NCBI GenBank assembly: GCA_963921345.3
Contig: CAWUFE020000002.1
Span: 1,054,001-1,118,000 of the forward strand
Length of the DNA stretch: 64,000 nt
Direction: 5' to 3'
From: Hoeflea_A sp963921345
GTDB lineage: Bacteria > Pseudomonadota > Alphaproteobacteria > Rhizobiales > Rhizobiaceae
This document shows, piece by piece, positions 10,218 to 18,724 of the stretch. Each line of letters begins with the position of its first letter. Position 1 is the stretch's first letter. A program made the position numbers and the translations under genes. The notes under the pieces were generated by a model that did no database searches, was not told where the DNA came from, and saw nothing but the letters and a program-made list of their open reading frames with translations.

Positions 10218-11059
10218 GATCCATCTCCCCGCAAGGCGCCGTAGCGGACGTCCTGCGACAGCAACCACTCGCGATAGGCGGCCGAAGCCGCATCGACCGG
10301 AACCGAGATTTCCGAGCCGTCATCCAGGGGCAGTTTCTTCGGATTGTGCCGTTCCAGCACGTATTTGTCCTGGACGGCAATCCACTGCTGGTCGGCGCGC
10401 ACCTGCCGCGCGTCCATCCAGTCTTCGCGCACCCAGGAAAACATCTTATGGGCGATGAAGGTCTCCTCGGTGACCGGCTGGGCGAAGATGCCGAGATAGT
10501 CGTATCGCTGCGGCGCACCCGGTTCCCGGGGCCGATGGATGTACAGGATCACCGAATAGGGATCGGACACCCGGTAGGTGTATTCGGCGATGTCGCCGGT
10601 AATCGGCAGCCAGGCCTTGTGCGACAGCGACCACAGGGCACCGTCGGCATCGATTTCGTGCTCGCAGGGCGGCAATTCGAGATGTGCCTCGTCGCCGAGA
10701 ATGCCCGGATGCACGAAGGGGAAATGTGCGTTGTCGACGACGTTGTCGACGAGACGCAGGCCGGAACACTTGAGCGGCGTCGACCAGATATTCATGGCCA
10801 GCCGATCGACCTCGTAATATTCGATCAGCGCCTGTGGCGGTCCTTCCGGCTCGCCCAACGTCGTCCAGATGTAGCCCAGCCGCTCACAGACCGGCAGCGA
10901 TCGCCCGTCGCTTGCAACTGAAATCCAGGTGCGGTGGATGTCGAGCTCGATTTCCCGGTCGAGAAGCCAGGTGCGGCACATGCCGCGCCGCCGGATCTCC
11001 GGCGGAGCGCCCAGCGGGTACCAGGCGTTCCAGACGGCCTTGTCGTCGCACGCGTCCAT
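10214..11059 (-). CDS. NdmC-like oxygenase subunit lacking the Rieske cluster (second copy)
   Basis: Catalytic oxygenase subunit of 281 residues. The mononuclear-iron motif DNVVDNAHFPFVH places N106, D109, H112 and H117 at exactly the same residue numbers as in the 5036-5911 paralogue. The N-terminal 70 residues (NAWYPLGAPPEIRRRG... RLGYIWTTLGEPEG) are a collapsed Rieske fold with no C-x-H / C-x2-H ligands. The start lies three bases after the stop of the NdmA/NdmB-like gene and the end overlaps the stand-alone Rieske gene. It presumably catalyses N-demethylation at a different position or on a different substrate from the full-length oxygenase upstream. Confidence 0.85.
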   Translation of the reverse strand: MDACDDKAVWNAWYPLGAPPEIRRRGMCRTWLLDREIELDIHRTWISVASDGRSLPVCERLGYIWTTLGEPEGPPQALIEYYEVDRLAMNIWSTPLKCSGLRLVDNVVDNAHFPFVHPGILGDEAHLELPPCEHEIDADGALWSLSHKAWLPITGDIAEYTYRVSDPYSVILYIHRPREPGAPQRYDYLGIFAQPVTEETFIAHKMFSWVREDWMDARQVRADQQWIAVQDKYVLERHNPKKLPLDDGSEISVPVDAASAAYREWLLSQDVRYGALRGDGS

Positions 11060-11062
11060 GAT

Positions 11063-12115
11063 CTAGCGGCTTTCGACGACATCCGACAGCAGAGCTTGTT
11101 CGAACGCCTCCTTGCCGTTGCCCGCGGCAATCGCCAGTTCGCGCAACCATTTGCGGTACTGGTTCGACACCTTGTCGGTGGGCAGCGAGACTTCCTCGAG
11201 CGACAGACCGCCGGGCTGCGTTTCGATCACCGGCTTGTCCTCGGCAAGCACGATCTTCTGGAAATTGATCGGTTCTTCGTCGGGCAGTTCGGGATCGGTG
11301 TGGGCGATGATCATGAAATTCCGGCAGCGGTCGAGCGAAACCGGGCTCGACGTGGTCCACAGGAGGAAGGGCTGGTCGGTCTTGTAGAGACGAATGTCGA
11401 GATTGATCGAGAACGGCATGGCGGCCCGGTAGTCCCAGCTTCCCAGCGGGCTTTCGGGCGGCAGCGAGTCGAGCATGTCCTTGCCGGGTTCCATGAAGAA
11501 CCGCATTTCGCCGCCGACCCGGTCGATGGGAACGATCGCCGGCTCCGAATAGGCAGGATCGTAGAGGGTGCCCGGATGCACATAGGCGAAATGTGAGAAA
11601 TCGGTGAAATTTTCCCAGCGCCGTTCGGCCGACGAGTCCCAGTCATAGGGCTGGGCGACGATCACCCGCTTGAATTCCGGGTTCTCCCAGGCGCTGCAGT
11701 AGGGGATGCTCGTCAGATCCCAGCTGCTGTCGAGGCGCACCCAGACGATGTCGTATTTCACAGCACATTCATAGGCCGGCGTCAGCGCCTTTTTGGGGAT
11801 CGGGTCGTTTGGACAGGCCGGCATCAATTCGCATTTGCCGGATTTGCCGTATTGCCATCCGTGGTAGGGACACTGAAGCCGGCTGCCGACGACCTTGCCG
11901 GCCGACAGCTTGGCAAATCGGTGGGCGCAGCGGTCCCGCATAGCGACGATCTCGTCGTCCAGGCGGGCAATCACCAGCGGCTCGTCGAGAAGCGTCACGC
12001 CGATCGGCCCGGAGCCTTCCGGATTCGCTTCGTTCAGTTCCTGCAGCGTACAGACGGGGTGCCAGAAATGGCGCAGGTAGCTCTGATCCTCGACCAGCGG
12101 GCGGTGTATGTTCAT
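11063..12115 (-). CDS. Rieske non-haem iron N-demethylase, NdmA/NdmB-like
   Basis: Full-length Rieske oxygenase of 350 residues. The Rieske ligands are C63/H65 (DRCAHRFAKLS) and C82/H85 (QCPYHGWQYG). The iron site is NFTDFSHFAYVH (N169, D172, H175, H180). The blocks LRHFWHPVC, ACPNDPIP, ERRWENFTDFSHF and VSNQYRKWLREL are ones I associate with the methylxanthine demethylases NdmA and NdmB. The ATG has a strong ribosome site (GGAGGATCAC). It is the first gene of a six-gene operon and lies 129 bases downstream of the probable LysR operator. The exact methyl position and substrate cannot be assigned; an N-methylated purine is favoured by the BMP transporter nearby. Confidence 0.88.
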   Translation of the reverse strand: MNIHRPLVEDQSYLRHFWHPVCTLQELNEANPEGSGPIGVTLLDEPLVIARLDDEIVAMRDRCAHRFAKLSAGKVVGSRLQCPYHGWQYGKSGKCELMPACPNDPIPKKALTPAYECAVKYDIVWVRLDSSWDLTSIPYCSAWENPEFKRVIVAQPYDWDSSAERRWENFTDFSHFAYVHPGTLYDPAYSEPAIVPIDRVGGEMRFFMEPGKDMLDSLPPESPLGSWDYRAAMPFSINLDIRLYKTDQPFLLWTTSSPVSLDRCRNFMIIAHTDPELPDEEPINFQKIVLAEDKPVIETQPGGLSLEEVSLPTDKVSNQYRKWLRELAIAAGNGKEAFEQALLSDVVESR

Positions 12116-12212
12116 GTGATCCTCCAGAGCCGCCCCGGTGCGGTGCGGCAGTACCCGATTTGCGCGATGGTGGGTCGCGCGCTTGTTTTCGGGGACGTTA
12201 TCAAGCGGCAAT

Positions 12213-12261
12213 CGTCCAAGATAGAGAGGCTAATTGAACCGCGTGTCCAAAATCTCGTACA
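12213..12261. promoter_or_regulatory. Probable LysR operator, copy 2, with half-site, upstream of the six-gene operon
   Basis: TGTCCAAAATCTCGTACA at 12244-12261 matches the reverse of the 6743-6760 palindrome at 15 of 18 positions. About 22 bases nearer the operon, at 12214-12222, the half-site GTCCAAGAT repeats the left arm exactly. A full recognition site plus a promoter-proximal half-site is the usual LysR arrangement. The 12116-12395 gap is also the promoter region of the divergent M20 gene, which may be co-regulated. Confidence 0.65.
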
Positions 12262-12395
12262 CAGCAATTCGTCGCTTCGGCCGGACCGGCGGCTCCGTGC
12301 GGTTGTGAATTTGCCGTTCCCGAGGCAAACAGTATCGAGGCGGGCACCCATCGGAGATTCGCCTTCCGGATCCCATCCAACGAAAGGTCACACTC

Positions 12396-13781
12396 ATGTC
12401 CACACGCGATGGCGCGATTGAACGAACCGAAGGGTATTTCGACAGCGGCGCCTTCCTGGAAGATCTCGGCAAGCTGGTATCGGTGGAAACCGAAAGCCAG
12501 AACCCCGAACAACGCCCGGAGCTCTATCGATATCTTCGCGAGGCGATTGAGCCGATCCTGACCGAGATTGGTTTCAACTGCGAGGTTTTCGAAAACGCGG
12601 ATCCCGCTGGCGGGCCTTTCCTGGTGGGGTCGCGGACCGAGAACCCGGACTATCCGACCATTTTGACCTATGGCCACGGCGACGTGATCCGCGCCCAGAC
12701 CGACCAGTGGCGCGACGGGCTGCACCCGTTCCGGGTCACGGTCGAGGGCGACCGCATCTACGGACGCGGAACGGCCGATAACAAGTCGCAGCACCTGATC
12801 AATCTGAAGGCCATGAAAGCGGTCATCGAGGAACGCGGCGCGTTGGGCTTCAACGTCAAGATCGTCGTCGAGACATCCGAGGAAACCGGCTCCGCCGGTC
12901 TGGCCGAATTCTTCGCCGACAAGCAGGATCTGCTGACGGCCGATGTGCTGATCGGTTCAGACGGGCCGCGGCTGCAGCCGGACGTTCCGACCGTCTTCAT
13001 GGGCACACGCGGCGGCTACAATTTCGACATGGAGGTGCATCTGCGCGACGGCGCCAACCATTCCGGCAATTGGGGCGGATTGCTGGCGGACCCGGCTCTG
13101 ATCCTCGCCCATGCCATCGCATCGATCACCGATGCCCGCGGCCAGATCAGGGTGCCGGAATGGCGCCCCGACAGCCTGACGCCTGGTATCCGAAAGGTGT
13201 TGCGGGGACTGCCGGTCGGCGGCGGCGGCCCGGCCATTAGCGAGAATTGGGGTGAAGAAGGGCTCGATCCGGCAGAACGCGCCTTCGGCTGGAACTCCTT
13301 CGCCGTGCTGGCGATGAAAAGCGGTGTGCCGGAAGCGCCGGTCAATGCGATCGCCGGGCACGCCACCGCCCATTGCCAGCTGCGCTATGTGGTCGGCACC
13401 GATGAAAACGACATTCTCCCTGCCCTGCGCCGGCACCTCGACTCCCATGGCTTCGAGCAGGTCACAGTCAAACCGGCAGAAGGCAGATCCTTTCGCGCCA
13501 CACGCCTTGACCCGGATCATCCCTGGGTGACCTTCGTCGCCGGCTCGATCAAAACCACCGGCGGACGCGATCCCCATGTCCTGCCCAACCTCGCCGGGTC
13601 CCTGCCCAACGACACGTTCACCGATGTACTCGGCCTGCCGACGATCTGGATCCCTCATTCCTATGGCGGGTGCTCGCAGCACGCGCCGAACGAACACATT
13701 CTCAAACCGGTGACCCGCGATGCCATCCGCCTGATGGCCGGTCTGTTCTGGGATATCGGCGAAATGGAAACGCCGGACTGA
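12396..13781 (+). CDS. M20-family metallopeptidase / amidohydrolase
   Basis: Zinc-dependent hydrolase of 461 residues (M20/ArgE/DapE family). Metal ligands in order: H94 in YGHGDV, D128 in GRGTADNK, the catalytic and ligand pair E162-E163 in ETSEETGS, D189 in GSDGPR and the terminal His in GGCSQHAPNE. The dimerisation domain lies between about residues 205 and 330. It is preceded by GAAAGG at normal spacing. The family includes dipeptidases, deacetylases, carbamoylases and allantoate amidohydrolases. Divergent from the demethylase operon and next to a PuuE-like remnant, it may act on a ureide or another C-N product, but this is only context. Confidence 0.88.
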   Translation: MSTRDGAIERTEGYFDSGAFLEDLGKLVSVETESQNPEQRPELYRYLREAIEPILTEIGFNCEVFENADPAGGPFLVGSRTENPDYPTILTYGHGDVIRAQTDQWRDGLHPFRVTVEGDRIYGRGTADNKSQHLINLKAMKAVIEERGALGFNVKIVVETSEETGSAGLAEFFADKQDLLTADVLIGSDGPRLQPDVPTVFMGTRGGYNFDMEVHLRDGANHSGNWGGLLADPALILAHAIASITDARGQIRVPEWRPDSLTPGIRKVLRGLPVGGGGPAISENWGEEGLDPAERAFGWNSFAVLAMKSGVPEAPVNAIAGHATAHCQLRYVVGTDENDILPALRRHLDSHGFEQVTVKPAEGRSFRATRLDPDHPWVTFVAGSIKTTGGRDPHVLPNLAGSLPNDTFTDVLGLPTIWIPHSYGGCSQHAPNEHILKPVTRDAIRLMAGLFWDIGEMETPD

Positions 13782-13791
13782 GGATCGTCGA

Positions 13792-14708
13792 TCAGGCGTT
13801 GTCCTTGCAGTACTGTGCGACTTCTCGATGCGTCGCGAACCACACGCCGTCATGCGACGTGATGTAGTCGAGCAATTCGTGGATGAGCTGGATGCGCGAC
13901 CGGTAGCCGATGATCGGCGGATGGAGCGTCAGCAGGAACAGCCCGCCTTCCGCATAAGCGCCGTCGAATTCCCGCTTGAACACGTCGAAAACGCCTGACG
14001 GCGGCGTGTAGGGCCGCAGGCCGGCAAACCGGTCCATGGCCAAATAGACCGCATCGTCACGGATCCACTCGACCGGCAGTTCGAAAATGCCGGTCGGCTC
14101 GCCGTTTTCGAGCAGCTCGTAGGGCTCGTCGTCGGCCATCATGGAGGAATCGTAGAGCAGGCCCATTTCGCGGGTGATCGAGAGCGTGTGTGGGCTGAAA
14201 TCCCATGACGGCGTTCGAATGCCGACGGGCCGCACCCCGGTCACCTTCTCCAGCGTATCGGCCGAGCGCATCTGCAATTCGCGTTCGACCTCGTATCCGA
14301 GCCGGCTGTTCAACTCATGGATCCAGCCGTGGATGCCGACCTCATGGCCGTCGGCCACGACCCGGCGCTGCTCTTCCGGATGCAGGAGCGCGACCACGGC
14401 GGGAACAAAAAACGTCGCCGGGACCGCATATTTTCGAGCATGTTCAGAATGCGCGGCATGCCCCTGCGCGCCGCATATTGCCCCTGCGACAGGCGTCCGG
14501 GCGAATCGTCTCCCCAGCGCAGGGTCAGCGACTCATGGTCGGAATCGAACGAAATCGCCACGGCGACCTTTGCGTCCGACTTCCACCGTTTCGGCATCAG
14601 GGATCGACCGGCGCGCACCCGGTTGACGACCTCGCGCCATTGTTCCTCGGGCCATTCCTACGGCCGCGCCTTGTCCCCTGCCAGCCGGATGTCGGACAGC
14701 TCATTCAT
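13792..14708 (-). pseudogene. Broken polysaccharide deacetylase / PuuE-like allantoinase gene (nonsense plus frameshift)
   Basis: The intact gene would begin at the ATG at 14708 (ribosome site GGAGGCAACGGT) and encode about 304 residues. Codon 17 is TAG at 14658-14660. Beyond it the same frame continues as KVAVAISFDSDHESLTLRW, the deacetylase opening. At the four-base T run 14431-14434 the frame shifts: one missing base converts what would read LEKYAVPATFFVPAVV into LENMRSRRRF. The remaining 201 codons (HEVGIHGWIHE, GIRTPSWDFSPHT, LHPPIIGYRSR) are intact. Everything except the two lesions looks functional, so the loss is recent or a sequencing artefact. The family includes allantoinase PuuE and peptidoglycan deacetylases. 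Confidence 0.82.
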
Positions 14709-14769
14709 ACCGTTGCCTCCTATGCGTCTCGCGCATGCTGCCACACGCGAAACGGAGGCGGAAGGAAAC

Positions 14770-15861
14770 TTAGCGGTAGAGCAGAGATTTCTCGTCGTGG
14801 AAAACATGCACCTTTTCGGGCGCTGCCGTCATCCTGACCATATGGGTCCGCAGGTCCGAGTGGATGCCCGGCAGCTTGCCGATCACCGGGGCGTTGCCGT
14901 CATTCGGATGGAAGTAGAGCAGCGTCACCTCGCCCAGCGCCTCGGTGATGTTCACCTTGCCTTCGTAGATGAAGCTGTCCTCGCCGGCCGGCGTGAAGTC
15001 TTCCGGGCGCACGCCGATATTGACACGCATTCCCTGGTCGTTGCCGTTGGTCGGCACGCTGCTCACGGCGGTACCGCCGCCCTCCACCTTGATCTTGGTG
15101 CGCTCGCCGGTTTCGACGATTTCGCCGGGCAGCAGGTTCATCGCGGGTGAACCGATGAACTGCGCGACGAATTCGTTTTCCGGCTTTTCGTAGAGTTCGA
15201 GCGGCGTGCCGACCTGGGCGATGCCCTTGTTCGCGAGAACGACGATGCGGGAGGCCAACGTCATCGCTTCGACCTGATCGTGGGTCACATAGATCATGGT
15301 CGACTCGGGCATCGACTCTTTCAGCTGGGCAATCTCGATCCGGGTGGCGACGCGCAACGCGGCGTCGAGGTTCGAGAGCGGTTCATCGAACAGATAAACC
15401 TTCGGGTCGCGAACGATCGAGCGGCCGATGGCCACCCGTTGTCGCTGCCCCCCGGAAAGCGCCTTGGGAAGACGGTCCAGATACTGGTCGAGCTGCAGCA
15501 CCTTGGCGGCGCGCTCGACCGCCTCATCGATCTCCGACTTCGGTTTTTTGGCCAGCTTCAGCGCAAACGCCATGTTGTCGCGTACGGTCATGTGCGGATA
15601 GAGCGCGTAACTCTGGAACACCATGGCGATACCGCGCTGCGCCGGCGGCACGTCGTTGACGACGACATCGTCGATCTCCAGCGTGCCGCCGCTGATCCTC
15701 TCGAGCCCGGCAATCATGCGCAACAGGGTGCTCTTGCCGCAGCCGGAGGGCCCGACGAAAACGATGAGTTCGCCGGTGGTGATATCGAGATTGATGTTTC
15801 TGAGGACGTCGATGCCGCCCGCATAGGTCTTGGCGACATCCGTCAGCTTCAGATTGGCCAT
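14770..15861 (-). CDS. aglK: Alpha-glucoside ABC transporter ATP-binding protein
   Basis: Cytoplasmic ATPase of 363 residues of the MalK/UgpC family. It shows Walker A GPSGCGKS (37-44), signature LSGGQ (135-139), Walker B YLFDEP (156-161), the H-loop YVTHDQVEA, and a C-terminal regulatory TOBE-type domain (NIGVRPEDF...). It is the last gene of the aglEFGAK operon, directly after the glucosidase, matching rhizobial agl order. It energises uptake of alpha-glucosides such as sucrose, maltose or trehalose. The start codon region is unambiguous. Confidence 0.93.
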   Translation of the reverse strand: MANLKLTDVAKTYAGGIDVLRNINLDITTGELIVFVGPSGCGKSTLLRMIAGLERISGGTLEIDDVVVNDVPPAQRGIAMVFQSYALYPHMTVRDNMAFALKLAKKPKSEIDEAVERAAKVLQLDQYLDRLPKALSGGQRQRVAIGRSIVRDPKVYLFDEPLSNLDAALRVATRIEIAQLKESMPESTMIYVTHDQVEAMTLASRIVVLANKGIAQVGTPLELYEKPENEFVAQFIGSPAMNLLPGEIVETGERTKIKVEGGGTAVSSVPTNGNDQGMRVNIGVRPEDFTPAGEDSFIYEGKVNITEALGEVTLLYFHPNDGNAPVIGKLPGIHSDLRTHMVRMTAAPEKVHVFHDEKSLLYR

Positions 15862-15877
15862 GATTTCCCTCCCGAAA

Positions 15878-17533
15878 TTACGTTTGCAGTGCCAGGCAGG
15901 ACTGCCATGGGCCGAGATGAACCGTGCCGTCGGAGGCGATGCCGGCGCATCCCAGTTCCGCCCCGATGGGCGCCCAGGAACCGGTCGGCAGCGCGTGCTC
16001 CGACGGCGTATCGCTCAGATTGAAGGCACAGAAGATGGTCTGGTTGCCATGGGAGCGGGTGAAATGCACGACGTCGCCGCTCGCCTCGACACCGTCATGC
16101 TCGCCCTTGACCAGCGCCGAATGGGCCTGGCGAAAGGCGATCGCCCGTCTGTAGTGGTGGAGCATGGCGCCCGGGTCGTTTTCCTGCAGGTCCGCCGCCA
16201 GCGGCAGATGTTCCTCGCCGACGGGCAGCCATGGCCGACCAGTCGAGAAGCCGCCATTGGGGAAGGCATGCTCCCAAACCATCGGTGTGCGGCAGCCGTC
16301 GCGCCCTTTGTATTTCGGCCAGAATTCACGGCCGTAGGGATCCTGCAGATGTTCGAAATCGACATCGGCTTCTAGGAACCCCAGTTCCTCGCCCTGGTAA
16401 ATGCAGATCGAGCCGCGCAGGCACATCAGCATTGTCGCAAACAGCCGCTGCGCGTCCGGGCTCAGGCTCCAGCGCGACGCATGCCGCATGACGTCGTGAT
16501 TGGACAAGGCCCAGCAGGCCCAGCCCGTCGCCGCCACATCGTCGATCTGGGCAAACACTTCGGCCACGCGTGCCGCGGTCAGCGGCTCCTGCGCCAGGAA
16601 CTCGAAGGCATAGCACATGTGCACGAAGTCATCGCCGGCCGTGTATTGGCCGAGGATCTCCAGGCCCTTTTGCGCATCGCCGATCTCACCCAGCGAAATC
16701 GCCGCGGGATACTCTTCCAGAAGCTCTCGGAAGCGCCGCAGGAAATCGAGGTTCTCCGGCTGGTTCTTCGAATGGATGTACTCCTGGTGATTGTAGGGAT
16801 TGACCGAGGGGGCGATATTGGCGTTGCGCTTCTCCGGCGCCAGCGGCGGGTTATCGCGCAGTTGCTTGTCGGCAAAGTAGAAATTGATCGTGTCCAGCCG
16901 GAAGCCGTCGACGCCGCGGTCGAGCCAGAACCGGGCAACGTCGAGCAAAGCGTCCTGAACTGCGGGCTCGTGAAGATTGAGGTCCGGCTGCTCGACCAGG
17001 AAATTGTGCAGATAATACTGCTCCCGCCGGGCGTCCCAGTGCCAGGCCGAACCGCCGAAGATCGACAGCCAGTTGTTCGGCGGCGTGCCGTCCGGTGCCG
17101 GATCGGACCAGACATACCAGTCGGCCCTGCCGTTCGTTCGATCGGCACGGCTTTCGCGGAACCACGGATGTTGATCCGACGTGTGCGACAGCACCAGATC
17201 GATGATCACCTTCAGGCCCAGCTGATGCGCCGAGATGACCAGCCGGTCGAAATCATCGAGCGTGCCGAAGATCGGATCGACGCCGCAATAGTCCGTGACG
17301 TCATAGCCGAAATCCTTCATCGGCGACGGGAAGAACGGCGAGATCCAGATGCCGTCCACGCAGAGCGACGCAATGTGCGGCAGACGCTCCGCAATGCCGG
17401 CAAGATCTCCGACTCCGTCGCCATTGCTGTCCTGGAAGCTGCGCGGATAGACCTGGTAGATCACCGCGCCTCGCCACCAGTCCTTCTGGGTGGCCGGGCC
17501 GACAGACACTATGGATTGATCGATCATCGTCAT
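15878..17533 (-). CDS. aglA: Alpha-glucosidase, GH13
   Basis: Cytoplasmic alpha-glucosidase of 551 residues that splits imported alpha-glucosides. GH13 regions in order: AVIYQVYPRSFQDSNGDGVG (23-42), IDLVLSHTSDQHPWF (111-125), nucleophile D214 in GFRLDTINF, acid/base E283 in SLGEIGD, and transition-state D347 in ALSNHD. The calcium-type loop DSNGDGVGDL is present. A second in-frame ATG lies two codons in. It stands between the permease aglG and aglK, as in Sinorhizobium. There is no signal peptide, consistent with intracellular hydrolysis after transport. Confidence 0.94.
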   Translation of the reverse strand: MTMIDQSIVSVGPATQKDWWRGAVIYQVYPRSFQDSNGDGVGDLAGIAERLPHIASLCVDGIWISPFFPSPMKDFGYDVTDYCGVDPIFGTLDDFDRLVISAHQLGLKVIIDLVLSHTSDQHPWFRESRADRTNGRADWYVWSDPAPDGTPPNNWLSIFGGSAWHWDARREQYYLHNFLVEQPDLNLHEPAVQDALLDVARFWLDRGVDGFRLDTINFYFADKQLRDNPPLAPEKRNANIAPSVNPYNHQEYIHSKNQPENLDFLRRFRELLEEYPAAISLGEIGDAQKGLEILGQYTAGDDFVHMCYAFEFLAQEPLTAARVAEVFAQIDDVAATGWACWALSNHDVMRHASRWSLSPDAQRLFATMLMCLRGSICIYQGEELGFLEADVDFEHLQDPYGREFWPKYKGRDGCRTPMVWEHAFPNGGFSTGRPWLPVGEEHLPLAADLQENDPGAMLHHYRRAIAFRQAHSALVKGEHDGVEASGDVVHFTRSHGNQTIFCAFNLSDTPSEHALPTGSWAPIGAELGCAGIASDGTVHLGPWQSCLALQT

Positions 17534-17557
17534 GGGTCGGGTTTCAATACTCGATGT

Positions 17558-18712
17558 CTATTTGACCGAACCTGCGAGCAGGCCGCGCACCAGATAACGC
17601 TGCATGGTGAAGAACACCGCCAGCGGCACCGCGATCGACACGAACGCTGCCGTCGCCAGGATACCCCAGTCGCCGCCGCGCGAGCCGAGCAGGTCGTCGG
17701 CGATTTTCACCGTCATGACCTTTGTCTCGTCGGATGACGGCAGGAACACCTTCGCCACCAGCAGATCGTTCCACGTCCACAGGAACTGGAAGATGGCGAA
17801 ACTGGCGAGCGCCGGAAACGACAGCGGCAGCACGATCTTGATGAAGACCTGGAAGTCGGTCGCCCCGTCCACCTTGGCGCTTTCGATGATATCGCGCGGC
17901 AGACCGACCATGTAATTGCGCAGGAGATAGATCGCCAGCGGCATGCCGAACGCCGTGTGGGCCAACCATATTCCCATGAAACTCTGCCCGATACCGATCC
18001 TGTTGTGCAGGTTGAGCAGCGGTACCAGCGCCAGCTGCAACGGCACGACCAGCAGGCCGACCACCGCAGCGATCAGGAGTCCGCGCGCCGGGAAATCCAT
18101 CCACGCCAGGGCGTAGGCCGCAAAGGCGGCGATCAGGATAGGGATGATGGTCGCCGGTATCGTCACCGTCAGCGTGTTGATGAAGGCCAGGTCCATATTG
18201 TCGGCCGTCAGCACGGTGCGGTAGTTGTCGAGCGTGAAATCGGGCGGCGTGTCCGCCTGGAAATAGATGCGCGGACCGCGCTTTGTGATCTCCTTGGGCG
18301 AGGTCATGGTGTATTCGCCATTGGCGTCGACGGTCAGGGTCCGGCCGGCCTGGATATTCTGGGTCGATCCGGCCGGAAACTCGCCGGGCGCTCGGCCCTT
18401 GCTGCCGAACGCCGTGATCCGGCTGTCGCCCGACTTGAAACGTTCCGCCACGTCCGAGTCGGAAAAGATGTTGCCCTTGAGGACCCAGACGCCGTTTTCC
18501 TCCGTCTGGGATTCCAGATCCGCCCGGCCGGCCTCCGCCAGCACCACGGAGAACGGCGCGCGCCACCAGCCCGATGCCGAAATCTGGTCCCGGTCGCGGA
18601 AGGACGAAACGAACAGTCCGACCGTCGGTATGAGCCAGATGATGACGATGGCGATCACCGAAACGTAGGTGACAATGGTCAGGCTCGATTTCTGTCCGGC
18701 AATATTGTCCAT
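17558..18712 (-). CDS. aglG: Alpha-glucoside ABC transporter permease (MalG-like)
   Basis: Inner-membrane permease of 384 residues, binding-protein-dependent type. After TM1 (IAIVIIWLIPTVGLFVSSF) there is an unusually large periplasmic insertion of about 120 residues (E64 to about F185), characteristic of AglG, before the other helices. The cytoplasmic EAA loop reads ESAKVDGATDFQVFIKIVLP. It has a strong ribosome site (GGAGGCGGGTC). It works with AglF as heterodimer and AglK as ATPase. It starts 12 bases after aglF. Confidence 0.93.
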   Translation of the reverse strand: MDNIAGQKSSLTIVTYVSVIAIVIIWLIPTVGLFVSSFRDRDQISASGWWRAPFSVVLAEAGRADLESQTEENGVWVLKGNIFSDSDVAERFKSGDSRITAFGSKGRAPGEFPAGSTQNIQAGRTLTVDANGEYTMTSPKEITKRGPRIYFQADTPPDFTLDNYRTVLTADNMDLAFINTLTVTIPATIIPILIAAFAAYALAWMDFPARGLLIAAVVGLLVVPLQLALVPLLNLHNRIGIGQSFMGIWLAHTAFGMPLAIYLLRNYMVGLPRDIIESAKVDGATDFQVFIKIVLPLSFPALASFAIFQFLWTWNDLLVAKVFLPSSDETKVMTVKIADDLLGSRGGDWGILATAAFVSIAVPLAVFFTMQRYLVRGLLAGSVK

Positions 18713-18724
18713 GACCCGCCTCCA

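Noticed and set aside
14709..14769. An inverted repeat GCCTCC...GGAGGC between the pseudogene and aglK, considered as a terminator.
   Set aside because: The loop is long, there is no T tract, and one arm is simply the ribosome site of the deacetylase gene.
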